From positions 1 through 20,294 of the IMG/VR virus record IMGVR_UViG_3300009155_000336: 20,294 nt of DNA. The stretch is one strand, 5' to 3'. The position numbers and the translations under genes are program-made. Under the pieces are notes generated by a model. It saw only the letters and a program-made list of their open reading frames with translations, made no database searches and was not told where the DNA came from. Each line of letters opens with the position of its first letter. The first letter of the stretch is position 1. Origin of the DNA: a virus. Shown here one piece after another: positions 6,666 through 13,819 of the stretch.

Positions 6666-9377
6666 TTATATTGATTGTTTTATCCCTAAAGCCGGCATTC
6701 TATTACGCCATATTGATAGGATTTCTTCTCTCTGTTCTGGTGTAATATCTTGAGCGTTTAAGTATCTATCTACTACAACTTTAAGTGGTAGTTTTTGTTT
6801 CTTAGCTCTAAAATACATTCCTTGTAGATTTGCGTCTACTTCTTTTTTTAATTTAAAGTAATCTGCTATTGGTTTTTCACCTGCTCTTATCTTATCTCTT
6901 TTTGCTAAATCACCTCTCATTACTTTAGAAGGGTTTGTAGATACTCCTCCTTTATTATGTGTTAGGTGTTCAATTTCATGTCTGAAAAGATCTTTTAAAG
7001 TCATTGAAATCTCTTCCCAAAAATCTGGTAGTAATTCTGGATCAATAGCAATATCTACTATAATAAAATCTCCATCATCATCAAAGCCTGCTCCTGTACT
7101 TTCTAAGACTTCCATTTTACCTGTACCTGGTGTTAGTACTAGAGTTCCTTCTACGTCAAACTCTACATCTCCATTTGAATAAGATTCTTCAAATCCTATA
7201 CTCTTTTCTCCTGCTTCAAATGCTTCTTTCCAGCCTCTAAATAACTCTGATGATGCTTGGTTACTTATCTTATCATACCTTCCTTCTGCCATAACTTGTT
7301 CCCCTTTTTTAACTCCATTCTTAATACCGTCTTCCCAGTTTCTAAATGTAATATTACCTCTTAAATAAGCTTCTTTTTCTATTTCTTGTAAGTAATCGTC
7401 TTCATTTGTATTGGTAGTAGCTGCTAATCCTTCAAGTCTTCCTTCTATATTCTGCATATGATGAATCATCTCATGAGAGAATGATCTACAAACATCTTTT
7501 GGGTGTCTTCCCATTACGTACAACACTACTTCTTTACTGTTTGGATCATAGTAAGCTGTTCTACCAAAGAAATCATTTGCTTGATCTTCGTCATATCTGA
7601 TTTTTACCTCCGGAAGTGGTGTAATATTCATTTTTTCATCTAACATATACTCTAAAAGGGATCCTATATATGGAGTATAATCAAATCTCTCTTGCTCTAC
7701 TCCCTCTGGAAGATCTTTTTGCTTAGGAGTATAGTCGTAACCTACTTGGCTTATTGTTCTATTTGATATAACAACTTTATCTTGTAAAAATTCTATATTA
7801 AATTCAGTGCGATCTATATTTTTAGTTAATTCATCGTATAAATGCTCTAACTTAGCTCTATCTTTTGAAGGTATAGAGGCAGATGGCATGACAGGTACTC
7901 CTGATGATGCTTCTTTAACTACTTTTGGGAAAAAACTTTCAAATACTTCATCTACTGTGTTAAGCATTTTATCTTCTATTGAAGGTTCTTCCTGTGGTGT
8001 TACAATACTTATTATTTCCTGTTTATCTTCTTTTGATATAACTGATGGAATCCACTTACCTGATACTAAGTACTCTTCTGATTTTCTTATTTCAGTTGCA
8101 GAAAACTTATCATCTTCTTTTGCTACTATTACTGGAAGTTCTTTTATTTCTACTTTTGGATATTTACCTTTATTTTTATCGAAATAACTAAACTTAGCTC
8201 TTTCATCTGCCATTGTACCTGTAACAATCTTATCTACTTCAGAGTGGTTTTGATCAACCCAGTCATAAATGTCTTTAATCGGAGTAACTGGGCTTATAAT
8301 AATTTCTACCGGTGTTGCTAGGTATTTTGAATATATTTCCCAAATAGCTTTGGATTGTTCAGCGGTAATTTTTACACCTTCTCTTATTTTTGATCCAATA
8401 AATATAATTAGTTTATCTGCATTTTGAGATAAGAGTTTAGCATTTTCGTAATGTGCTTTATGAGGTGGTTTAAAACCTCCTGCATATAGTGCTACTGTTA
8501 TGGACTGTTCATCTAACGCTTCTGCAAGTGTTTGTGCTACTTTCTCTAATGCATCTTCCTTTCCTTTTCCTTTAGCTGTTCCAACTTCTCCAGATTTAAC
8601 AGATACCATTGATTTGAATATACCTGCTATTCTGTTTTTAGATCTAGCATTAGTAAGCTTTCTAGCAACATCATCTAATAGGTCTTCAAAAGAACCATCG
8701 ATGTTAAATCCTTGAAATAATATCCTTATAGTACCCCAAGCTGTTGTTGACCACACCTCTTCTCTTGCTATTTCTTTAAATCCTTCAAGTTTTACTTTTC
8801 TTAAAGACAGTTTTACTGATGATAGGTTAAATTCAAACTCTTCACCTCTCTTAAGTTTAGGTACATTTGAAATACCCATTCTTCTAAACACGTCTTGTGG
8901 GTCTTGTTCTAATAGAATTACTTTTGCTAATCCTATTAATATTCCTTGCTTTTCAGCTGGTAGATCTAAAAATGATCCTTTAAATGCATGTTCTTCTTCT
9001 GAAAGTGATATTATATTATCTACTTGTATATACTGACCCTCTTTTCCTACAATTGGATAAAGAACTGAGATTAATTCACCTGAGTTGTAGTATCTTCTTC
9101 CTATATATTTTTCTGATTTAAAAGGTACAATTATGTTTTGTGGTAGAGCTAAAGCTGCATCGATAAGTCTTTGTTTGACCTCTCTTTTATCATCTCCTTC
9201 AAACCAAACAATAATGTCTAAGTCCCCAAAATCAGCTTTAGAACCTGCTTTAACGGACCCTGATAGAGAAGCTTTCTTAAAGCCTAGTATTTTACTTAGA
9301 ACTTCTTCTACGTACTTGTTAAATGTATTTTGTACATCCCCTCTTTCTATTCTATTTCCTCCTGCTACTCCTGACAT
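6666..9377 (-). CDS. Four-module polypeptide: nucleotidyltransferase + adenylyl/cytidylyltransferase-like + two zincin metallopeptidase modules
   Basis: This protein has 903 residues. Module 1 (about 10-275) is a Pol-beta-type nucleotidyltransferase with GS (40-41), GDLDI (D52, D54) and a third Asp at 120. Module 2 (about 292-470) is a HIGH-type nucleotidylyltransferase, GGFKPPHKAH with H306/H309, and a FSATEIR (425-431) matching the second family motif (ISSTxxR-like). Module 3 (about 505-690) is a zincin: SHEMIHH (H635, E636, H639) with a downstream EKEAYLRG glutamate. Module 4 (about 697-903) is a second zincin: RHEIEHLTH (H800, E801, H804) with KKEVDA downstream. Linkers carry (L/V)-x-E-A/G sites (TLAEA 284-288, VVKEA 486-490, VMAEG 696-699). 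The modules look like separate enzymes joined in one chain, possibly a precursor cut later. Substrates are unknown. It starts one base after the previous stop. Confidence 0.85.
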   Translation of the reverse strand: MSGVAGGNRIERGDVQNTFNKYVEEVLSKILGFKKASLSGSVKAGSKADFGDLDIIVWFEGDDKREVKQRLIDAALALPQNIIVPFKSEKYIGRRYYNSGELISVLYPIVGKEGQYIQVDNIISLSEEEHAFKGSFLDLPAEKQGILIGLAKVILLEQDPQDVFRRMGISNVPKLKRGEEFEFNLSSVKLSLRKVKLEGFKEIAREEVWSTTAWGTIRILFQGFNIDGSFEDLLDDVARKLTNARSKNRIAGIFKSMVSVKSGEVGTAKGKGKEDALEKVAQTLAEALDEQSITVALYAGGFKPPHKAHYENAKLLSQNADKLIIFIGSKIREGVKITAEQSKAIWEIYSKYLATPVEIIISPVTPIKDIYDWVDQNHSEVDKIVTGTMADERAKFSYFDKNKGKYPKVEIKELPVIVAKEDDKFSATEIRKSEEYLVSGKWIPSVISKEDKQEIISIVTPQEEPSIEDKMLNTVDEVFESFFPKVVKEASSGVPVMPSASIPSKDRAKLEHLYDELTKNIDRTEFNIEFLQDKVVISNRTISQVGYDYTPKQKDLPEGVEQERFDYTPYIGSLLEYMLDEKMNITPLPEVKIRYDEDQANDFFGRTAYYDPNSKEVVLYVMGRHPKDVCRSFSHEMIHHMQNIEGRLEGLAATTNTNEDDYLQEIEKEAYLRGNITFRNWEDGIKNGVKKGEQVMAEGRYDKISNQASSELFRGWKEAFEAGEKSIGFEESYSNGDVEFDVEGTLVLTPGTGKMEVLESTGAGFDDDGDFIIVDIAIDPELLPDFWEEISMTLKDLFRHEIEHLTHNKGGVSTNPSKVMRGDLAKRDKIRAGEKPIADYFKLKKEVDANLQGMYFRAKKQKLPLKVVVDRYLNAQDITPEQREEILSIWRNRMPALGIKQSI

Positions 9378-9378
9378 A

Positions 9379-10287
9379 TTATACTTTATATTGTGTTAAG
9401 TTTGAATTATCCGGTAAGAACTTACCTTTTAATCCTAATCTTTCTTGGTTTTCTATCCAATATGACTGTAAATCTTCTGGTATATCACATCTAGTACTAT
9501 CTAATATTTTTAAATAAGTATCATAAACAGCATGTAAATCCTCCGGAGATAGGCCTGTTTCTAACGTTTCTATCAGTTTAAAATAGTCTCCTATTGTATC
9601 TCTATCTAAATCTAAGCCATATGCCTTATTTAAAAGGCCTATTGCTTGTTGTGGTTGATTTGCTACAATCTCTTGTGACTCTTTATCTTTTACTCCATAA
9701 TTGTGAGAGAATGTATATCCTTTCTGTGAGAATAAAGATACAAGTAATTGTGTTCTATGTAACCCTTTTACGTTTCCTGAATAGGTAGCTGAGTGGTAAG
9801 CAAATTGTAACCAATCTACATCTCCTACATTTACATCTATCTGAACGTTTTGCCCTACTACTTCGTTATTCTCATCGTATTGAGGAAATAGTAAGAATAA
9901 AGCTCCTGCAGAAGATCCTTTCACATCTGCTATGATCTCTGTATCAGCTTCTGCAATCTTTTGTGCTATTGCTACAATTACTGCTCTTTTCATTAGCTGA
10001 TCATCCGAAGATGTTCTAGCTCTTTTCTTGAACCCTACAAACAGGTCTTGAACGTGTTTTTCGTCTAGTCCCCAATCCTCTACATTATCAAAGGATGACC
10101 CGGCAAGTGCTAGGTCAATATACCCTGAATAATCTTTTTTCCCTACAGATCCTAAAGTTTTCATTTCTCTGAAGAATGGTTCTGCTTTTGGAAATATAGT
10201 TTTGAACTGCTTAAAGAACTCTAATAGAGTCGGTTTAATATGTTCTTTTTTTATTGGTGCTGTACTATCGAATACGTTTCCTCCCAT
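9379..10287 (-). CDS. Nucleotidyltransferase-like phage protein with altered active site
   Basis: This protein has 302 residues. LGSVGKKDYSGYIDLAL (45-61) resembles the GS...(S)D-x-D signature of Pol-beta-type nucleotidyltransferases, and NVQIDVNVGD (147-156) would supply the third strand Asp (D151). The expected first Asp of the pair is Tyr56, leaving D58, so catalysis may be lost or changed. The segment GNVKGLHRTQLL...KGYTFSHNYGV and the N-terminus MGGNVFD....IKPTLLEFF are familiar to me from marine phage proteins without known role. It is the first gene of the group that continues into the 903-residue enzyme. A TTG-20-TATCTTTA promoter-like sequence lies 17 bases upstream. No tag is visible. 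Confidence 0.8.
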   Translation of the reverse strand: MGGNVFDSTAPIKKEHIKPTLLEFFKQFKTIFPKAEPFFREMKTLGSVGKKDYSGYIDLALAGSSFDNVEDWGLDEKHVQDLFVGFKKRARTSSDDQLMKRAVIVAIAQKIAEADTEIIADVKGSSAGALFLLFPQYDENNEVVGQNVQIDVNVGDVDWLQFAYHSATYSGNVKGLHRTQLLVSLFSQKGYTFSHNYGVKDKESQEIVANQPQQAIGLLNKAYGLDLDRDTIGDYFKLIETLETGLSPEDLHAVYDTYLKILDSTRCDIPEDLQSYWIENQERLGLKGKFLPDNSNLTQYKV

Positions 10288-10303
10288 TATACTTTTATTT
10301 GCC

Positions 10304-10334
10304 TAAAGATACGCATAATATTTCTACTATGCAA
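10304..10334 (-). promoter_or_regulatory. Bacteroidota-like promoter (TTG-N20-TATCTTTA)
   Basis: On the coding strand TTG (10334-10332) is separated by exactly 20 bases from TATCTTTA (10311-10304), close to the -33 TTTG and -7 TAnnTTTG elements described for Bacteroides and Flavobacterium. The same arrangement occurs before the primase gene, and both share CGTATCTT. The spacer contains a short inverted repeat GCATA/TATGC that could be an operator. The gene at 10287 would be its target. Confidence 0.45.
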
Positions 10335-10345
10335 CTATTATATTA

Positions 10346-10353
10346 AATAAATA
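10346..10353 (-). promoter_or_regulatory. TATTTATT element after the nuclease gene
   Basis: ACTATTTATT lies three bases past the stop codon at 10357, in the 69-base gap before the gene starting at 10287. It matches the element at 5485-5492. Here it is far (58 bases) from the next ATG and a second promoter-like sequence lies between, so its role is uncertain. Confidence 0.25.
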
Positions 10354-10356
10354 GTA

Positions 10357-11139
10357 CTAAAGTTTGATAGTAGTTGGATATGATGTGAACTTTGGCTCTG
10401 TTGTTGGATGCTCAAGCTCATATAGTTTATAGATTAATTTGAATAATTCAAAGTTCTTTTCTATATCGTCAATCACTTTCAACTCCCATCCTTTACCCTG
10501 TAACTTCTTACCTGCTTTATCAGCTCCTCGAGTTGATGCTTTCAACCAAAGAATAGCTGTTCTATCTATCTTAATACCTTTTGTTTCTTCTATTGATTTA
10601 GCATAAGCTGCTAACTGTAAGTCATATGATTTATGTAAATGATTTGATGTCTTAAAGTCAATTAACCAGTTTTCATCGTTCATCTTTACAACGATATCGG
10701 CTGTTCCTTCATACTTATGTTCATCTGAGTAGGTAAATTCTTCTGTAAATATGAGTTCAGGTTTTGCTACATCCCAGAACTCTTTGAACTTTATAATCAT
10801 TCCCCATACCAGTTCATTGTAACGGGCATTACCGTAATCATCCATCCATTGGATTTCCTTACCTTCTAATAGCTCTTCTATTGCATTATGAGTTTGAGTA
10901 CCTTCATCTCCGGCTCTTCTCATTATAATATCTGAATTGTGTCCTACGTCTTTCAACCAAGACTCAAAGAACTTATTCTTTGGCATGTACTGTAAGATCG
11001 AAGTAACTGAAGGGTAGAATACTCCTTCCGATCGTTGATAAACCCTCCTATCAAGGAAGTTAATTTGTTTAAGTTCAGGTTTAAAATCTAACCTCTTCTT
11101 AGCATGTTCTGACAAAACATTCTGTCCTTTTTGTATCAT
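10357..11139 (-). CDS. RecB/Cas4-like PD-(D/E)XK nuclease
   Basis: I place the start at the ATG at 11139, one base past the primase stop, giving 260 residues. The longer frame from 11217 would overlap the primase by 77 bases and adds only a non-conserved-looking leader. Motifs in the 260-residue numbering are EGTQTHNAIEE (H84), YEGTADIVV (D148), WLIDFKTS (D161, K163) and QLAAYA (Q175, Y179), the motif set of RecB-family nucleases related to Cas4 and AddB. Such enzymes are single-strand exonucleases acting in DNA recombination or end processing. Direct coupling to the primase fits a role in phage DNA replication or repair. Nothing nearby suggests CRISPR. No tag is present, as expected for a protein that works in the cell. 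Confidence 0.85.
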   Translation of the reverse strand: MIQKGQNVLSEHAKKRLDFKPELKQINFLDRRVYQRSEGVFYPSVTSILQYMPKNKFFESWLKDVGHNSDIIMRRAGDEGTQTHNAIEELLEGKEIQWMDDYGNARYNELVWGMIIKFKEFWDVAKPELIFTEEFTYSDEHKYEGTADIVVKMNDENWLIDFKTSNHLHKSYDLQLAAYAKSIEETKGIKIDRTAILWLKASTRGADKAGKKLQGKGWELKVIDDIEKNFELFKLIYKLYELEHPTTEPKFTSYPTTIKL

Positions 11140-11140
11140 A

Positions 11141-12061
11141 TTATGATAGTTTGTAGCGGAGTAACTTTCCGAAGTCCATTTCCTCTGCCTGTTGTACATA
11201 ACGAGTGAAGCTTGCAAAGCCCATATCGCTTGGATCCTTATCTTGCATATCTACTAGATATACTTTCTTTCCCATATTCAGAAACTGTTCTGTATATGAG
11301 AGTGCTTTTTTAAATGCATCCCTGTCTAGGGCTACATATATATCTTCTACCTGACTTGATACTATCTTTTTTATCAAAGATTTTGATAAAGACTTACCGA
11401 GTATCGGTACTGCGTTTCTTTTTACTGCTATTGCATCAAATACCCCTTCTACCAGGATTATGGGCTGGGCCCAGTTAATAAGGTTCTCAAAGACTATTAT
11501 ATCTTTAGAAATCTCTGGACCTCTATATTTATGGTATGCATCTTCATAGGTTCTGCCTACAAATGTATTTAATTGGTTATTCTCGTTATATGAAGGAATA
11601 ATCACTCTCCCCCTGTATTCCCCTGAGGTACAGTAACCTATGTTGTATTTTAGGAAGTCTCTGTCGGTAAATCCTCTTTTATAGAGGTATTTCCTTACTT
11701 TATTTGCTATAATAGATGTGGTTGATGCTGTATAAAGGGCTTGGAACTCTTTAGGAAGTTCTACAGAAGTTGTAGGAGCATATCCTATTTCATCACCTTT
11801 TCTTACATATTTAAGTATTTCATACGCTTGTTCGGCAGGTACTTGTAATTGTTTAAGTAAAGACTTGATTGTACGCCCTTTAAACCCACATACCCAGCAT
11901 TCAAAAGGATTCTCACCTTTTTCATTGGTATGCATGTTTACTTCTAGTTTTGGCTTATGGTGATTGCATTTAGGGCAAGTAAAAGCGTAGTTCTCTCTTG
12001 CTCTCTTATGAGATTTACCTAAGACATTCTCTATAAACCCTAATAATATATTACTACTCAT
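11141..12061 (-). CDS. DNA primase, DnaG/T4 gp61-like
   Basis: This protein has 306 residues, somewhat shorter than T4 gp61. An N-terminal zinc-binding domain has CPKC (C29, C32) and CWVC (C55, C58). A primase core runs about 110-180 (YKRGF...YNIGYC...RVIIPSYNENNQ). A TOPRIM domain follows with ILVEGVFDA (E205), YVALDRDA (D246, D248) and KDPSDMG (276-281). The enzyme makes RNA primers for lagging-strand synthesis and would work with a replicative helicase encoded elsewhere. The C-terminal helicase-binding part is short or absent. It starts its own unit, with a terminator and a promoter-like sequence immediately upstream, and is followed after one base by the nuclease gene. Confidence 0.93.
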   Translation of the reverse strand: MSSNILLGFIENVLGKSHKRARENYAFTCPKCNHHKPKLEVNMHTNEKGENPFECWVCGFKGRTIKSLLKQLQVPAEQAYEILKYVRKGDEIGYAPTTSVELPKEFQALYTASTTSIIANKVRKYLYKRGFTDRDFLKYNIGYCTSGEYRGRVIIPSYNENNQLNTFVGRTYEDAYHKYRGPEISKDIIVFENLINWAQPIILVEGVFDAIAVKRNAVPILGKSLSKSLIKKIVSSQVEDIYVALDRDAFKKALSYTEQFLNMGKKVYLVDMQDKDPSDMGFASFTRYVQQAEEMDFGKLLRYKLS

Positions 12062-12085
12062 ATATGTACATAACCGATTGACATC

Positions 12086-12116
12086 TTAAGATACGAAAAA
12101 AGACTTGAATAAACAA
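12086..12116 (-). promoter_or_regulatory. Bacteroidota-like promoter for primase (TTG-N20-TATCTTAA)
   Basis: TTG (12116-12114) and TATCTTAA (12093-12086) are 20 bases apart on the coding strand, 25 bases before the primase ATG. The TTG forms part of the terminator stem of the preceding gene, so the end of one unit and the start of the next overlap. It shares CGTATCTT with the sequence at 10304-10334. Confidence 0.45.
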
Positions 12117-12120
12117 GCCT
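12095..12120 (-). terminator. Rho-independent terminator before the primase gene
   Basis: On the minus strand AGGCTTG pairs with CAAGTCT around a six-base loop TTTATT (one G-U pair), followed by TTTTT. It lies about 26 bases past the stop codon at 12146. It separates the upstream late-type genes from the primase-nuclease pair. Confidence 0.75.
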
Positions 12121-12145
12121 TTCTTTTATTATTTTTAATAATATT

Positions 12146-12730
12146 TTATACAAATAGTTTTCTAATTGCTGGGTAAGCATTTACTATTGCTTCTTCTGAT
12201 TTTGCTACTGTTTTTAGTGATGATAATGCTCCTTGAAACCAGTCTGCATGTGATAACTTGTCAAGTGCTGCTGCACCGTATCCAGCTGCCATACTTCCCA
12301 CTACTATAGCGTATACACTCTTTGTTAATATGTCTAATGTTTTTGGATCTTTTACAAAGAAGCCTAAGACTCTTCTAATAGGAGCTTGAAAGTTCTTTTC
12401 ATTGTCATGAGCCCAGTGATGTATCTTTTCTGCAATATCTTCCCCTTTTTTATAATTTAAAAGTTTAAATAATTTTGCAGAGTATTTTGATATAAAGCCT
12501 ACTACTGCGTTTGCTGTTAATACGGCTGCAATTGTAGCAGTTATTATTGCTTCATCTAATTGTTTTGGATCTTTGTTTTTTAATTCTGCTCCAATTGCGT
12601 TAGCAATACCGTTAGCTGCTTGTGCAAATTCCGCATCAAAAGCTGCTTCTTCGTTATCAACCTCCACTATTCTAGAATTGTTAGTTAATTTATTCTCTAC
12701 TAAGAATTTTTTTAAATCGAAATTATCCAT
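12146..12730 (-). CDS. Tagged protein with two hydrophobic helices
   Basis: This protein has 194 residues and unknown function. Residues 1-16, MDNFDLKKFLVENKLT, are the same tag as on the 287-residue protein at 125-988. Two hydrophobic stretches, 60-82 (AIITATIAAVLTANAVVGFI) and 138-156 (SVYAIVVGSMAAGYGAAAL), are long enough to cross a membrane, with a charged middle region (84-135). The second is Gly/Ala-rich. Tag plus membrane helices would fit a virion protein that enters the host envelope at infection, or a lysis/immunity membrane protein; neither is shown. Its ATG lies inside the last codons of the 41-residue gene, and it is the last gene before a terminator. Confidence 0.85.
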   Translation of the reverse strand: MDNFDLKKFLVENKLTNNSRIVEVDNEEAAFDAEFAQAANGIANAIGAELKNKDPKQLDEAIITATIAAVLTANAVVGFISKYSAKLFKLLNYKKGEDIAEKIHHWAHDNEKNFQAPIRRVLGFFVKDPKTLDILTKSVYAIVVGSMAAGYGAAALDKLSHADWFQGALSSLKTVAKSEEAIVNAYPAIRKLFV

Positions 12731-12848
12731 TCTGTAATTTTTTTAATATTAGTTCATTCTGCTTTATTGTCTTAGCAGTCTTTACTATTGATTTTTTTCT
12801 CTTATTAAACTTTGTTCTTTGTGGAGAACTATGGTTACCTCTAGCCAT
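12723..12848 (-). CDS. 41-residue basic peptide
   Basis: ATG 12848 to TAA 12723 encodes 41 residues, beginning MARGNHSSPQRTKFNKRKKS and ending LILKKLQNG. It is strongly basic in the first 30 residues and helical at the end. The ATG overlaps the kinase-like stop as TAATG, and the 3' end overlaps the next gene by 8 bases (ATGGATAA). This tight coupling on both sides supports a real gene. In style it parallels the 45-residue peptide at 5321-5458, though the sequences are not clearly related. A nucleic-acid-binding role is a guess. Confidence 0.7.
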   Translation of the reverse strand: MARGNHSSPQRTKFNKRKKSIVKTAKTIKQNELILKKLQNG

Positions 12849-13286
12849 TATACGTCTATTACTTTTATTCTACCTGCTTTATCTTGCATTAGGTTATCCA
12901 TTTTAATTGAACCTCCTGGTCCTTCTAAGTCTGGATATATTCCTAGCATATCTGCCTCTTCCATTATATCATCAATTGGAACATCTTTTTCAGATCCTGT
13001 GAAAGGCTGTAGATCTTCCATTGTAATAATTCCTAGTTTTGGGTTTCTAACCTCTACATCGTATATGTATACAAAGTATTTGGTCTTTTGTCCTTTTATT
13101 TGCTGTGCATCTTAATTCTTCTGAATCAGTAGTTACTTTCATTACTTTATCTCCTACTAAAAATACTACTCCATAATCTCCTTCTCCTATGTACTCTCCT
13201 CCTTGATCAACAATGTCGTTAACAAGTTCACTATACTCTTGAGTTGGTGAAATTACTTCTTTTAGTATGTTATAAAGACTGATCAC
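12848..13286 (-). pseudogene. Small protein-kinase-like gene split by a one-base frameshift
   Basis: The frame opens at a GTG (13286) with a tag-like MISLYNILKEVIS, then a glycine-rich loop GEGDYGVVF (34-42) and the lysine strand VMKVT (K50). Around 13111-13117 (coding strand GAATTAAGATG) the frame runs off into a stop at 13047. The next frame continues with coherent protein: YFVYIYDVEVRNPKLGIITM, EDLQPF, then SIKMDNLMQDKAGRIKVIDV at the end, which matches the catalytic-loop Asn and magnesium-binding Asp strand of kinases. Removing one A restores a 145-residue protein. At the usual catalytic Asp, five residues before the Asn, there is Ser, so it may be a pseudokinase. The break could be sequencing error, a true mutation or programmed +1 frameshifting. 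The restored stop overlaps the next ATG. Confidence 0.75.
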
Positions 13287-13726
13287 TATTGAAATCTAAT
13301 TCTAGGGTAGTAGTACCTATCACCATCATCATCCCCTTCTCTTGTTGTTTGTTTACGGTCGATTGTGTATCCGTTATCTTCTAAATAGCTAAGTATATTG
13401 TTAAAATCTTCTTCAGAAGGATCTTGCTTTATTGTTAATTTAATTTCGTTATAGGCTGGGTTAAGACTAACGCTAACGTCATAATCTTGAAGGTCAAGGG
13501 TCTGTTTAACAAATTCTTTAATCTCTAAAGCTGTTAGAGCTCCTTCTTCTTCGTTTACAGGAGCTTCTTGTTCCTTTTCACTATCTCTATCTACAATTCC
13601 CTTTAGTATATTATTCAGTTTAGTACTGTCGAACTTATCGTTATGTGGTACTAGCTTTCCTTTTCCATCCGGTTCGTATCCTCCTACTATTTCACGTATT
13701 AGTTCTCTTAGTTCAGATTTTTTCAT
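13286..13726 (-). CDS. Tagged acidic phage protein
   Basis: This protein has 146 residues and unknown function. The tag MKKSELRELIREIVGGYEPD (1-20) is the classic form of the peptide shared through this window. A Glu-rich linker (45-65) leads to an alpha/beta domain, about 65-125 (LTALEIKEFVKQTLDL...VSVSLNPAYNEIKLTIKQ...ILSYLEDNGYTI), and a C-terminus rich in Asp, Tyr and Arg. The leader is A-rich (AAAAAAAATAAATA) with no Shine-Dalgarno. The TAG stop overlaps the GTG of the kinase-like gene by one base. The tag plus one compact domain suggests a packaged or head-associated protein. Confidence 0.85.
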   Translation of the reverse strand: MKKSELRELIREIVGGYEPDGKGKLVPHNDKFDSTKLNNILKGIVDRDSEKEQEAPVNEEEGALTALEIKEFVKQTLDLQDYDVSVSLNPAYNEIKLTIKQDPSEEDFNNILSYLEDNGYTIDRKQTTREGDDDGDRYYYPRIRFQ

Positions 13727-13729
13727 TAT

Positions 13730-13819
13730 TTATTTTTTTTTAAATTCTTCTATAATTAAATACAATGCCAATGTGATGACTGCTGCTATCCAATAATATG
13801 CCGGTAACCCTTCTTCCAC
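13730..13819 (-). CDS. 29-residue single-span membrane peptide
   Basis: A GTG directly after the TAA of the cupin-like gene opens a frame of 29 residues: a short acidic start (VEEGLP), a hydrophobic span of about 17 residues (YYWIAAVITLALYLII) and a charged end EEFKKK, before TAA at 13730. It fits exactly between two genes, with only the three-base ATA between its stop and the next ATG, which favours a real coding unit. The charge pattern suggests one membrane helix. A role in lysis or envelope interaction is possible but unsupported. The non-ATG start and small size leave doubt. Confidence 0.5.
   Translation of the reverse strand: MEEGLPAYYWIAAVITLALYLIIEEFKKK

Noticed and set aside
10357-11139. 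Cas4 of a CRISPR system
   Set aside because: Only the general RecB-family motifs are present; there is no Cas1/Cas2 or array, and it is coupled to a primase as in phage replication modules.
11140-11217. Longer start (11217) for the RecB-like nuclease
   Set aside because: It would overlap the primase by 77 bases; the ATG at 11139 lies one base after the primase stop and keeps all motifs.
13047-13286. 79-residue protein ending at 13047 as a complete gene
   Set aside because: Its last 20 residues are atypical, and kinase-like sequence continues in the next frame to a stop coupled with the following gene, so it is the first half of a frameshifted gene.
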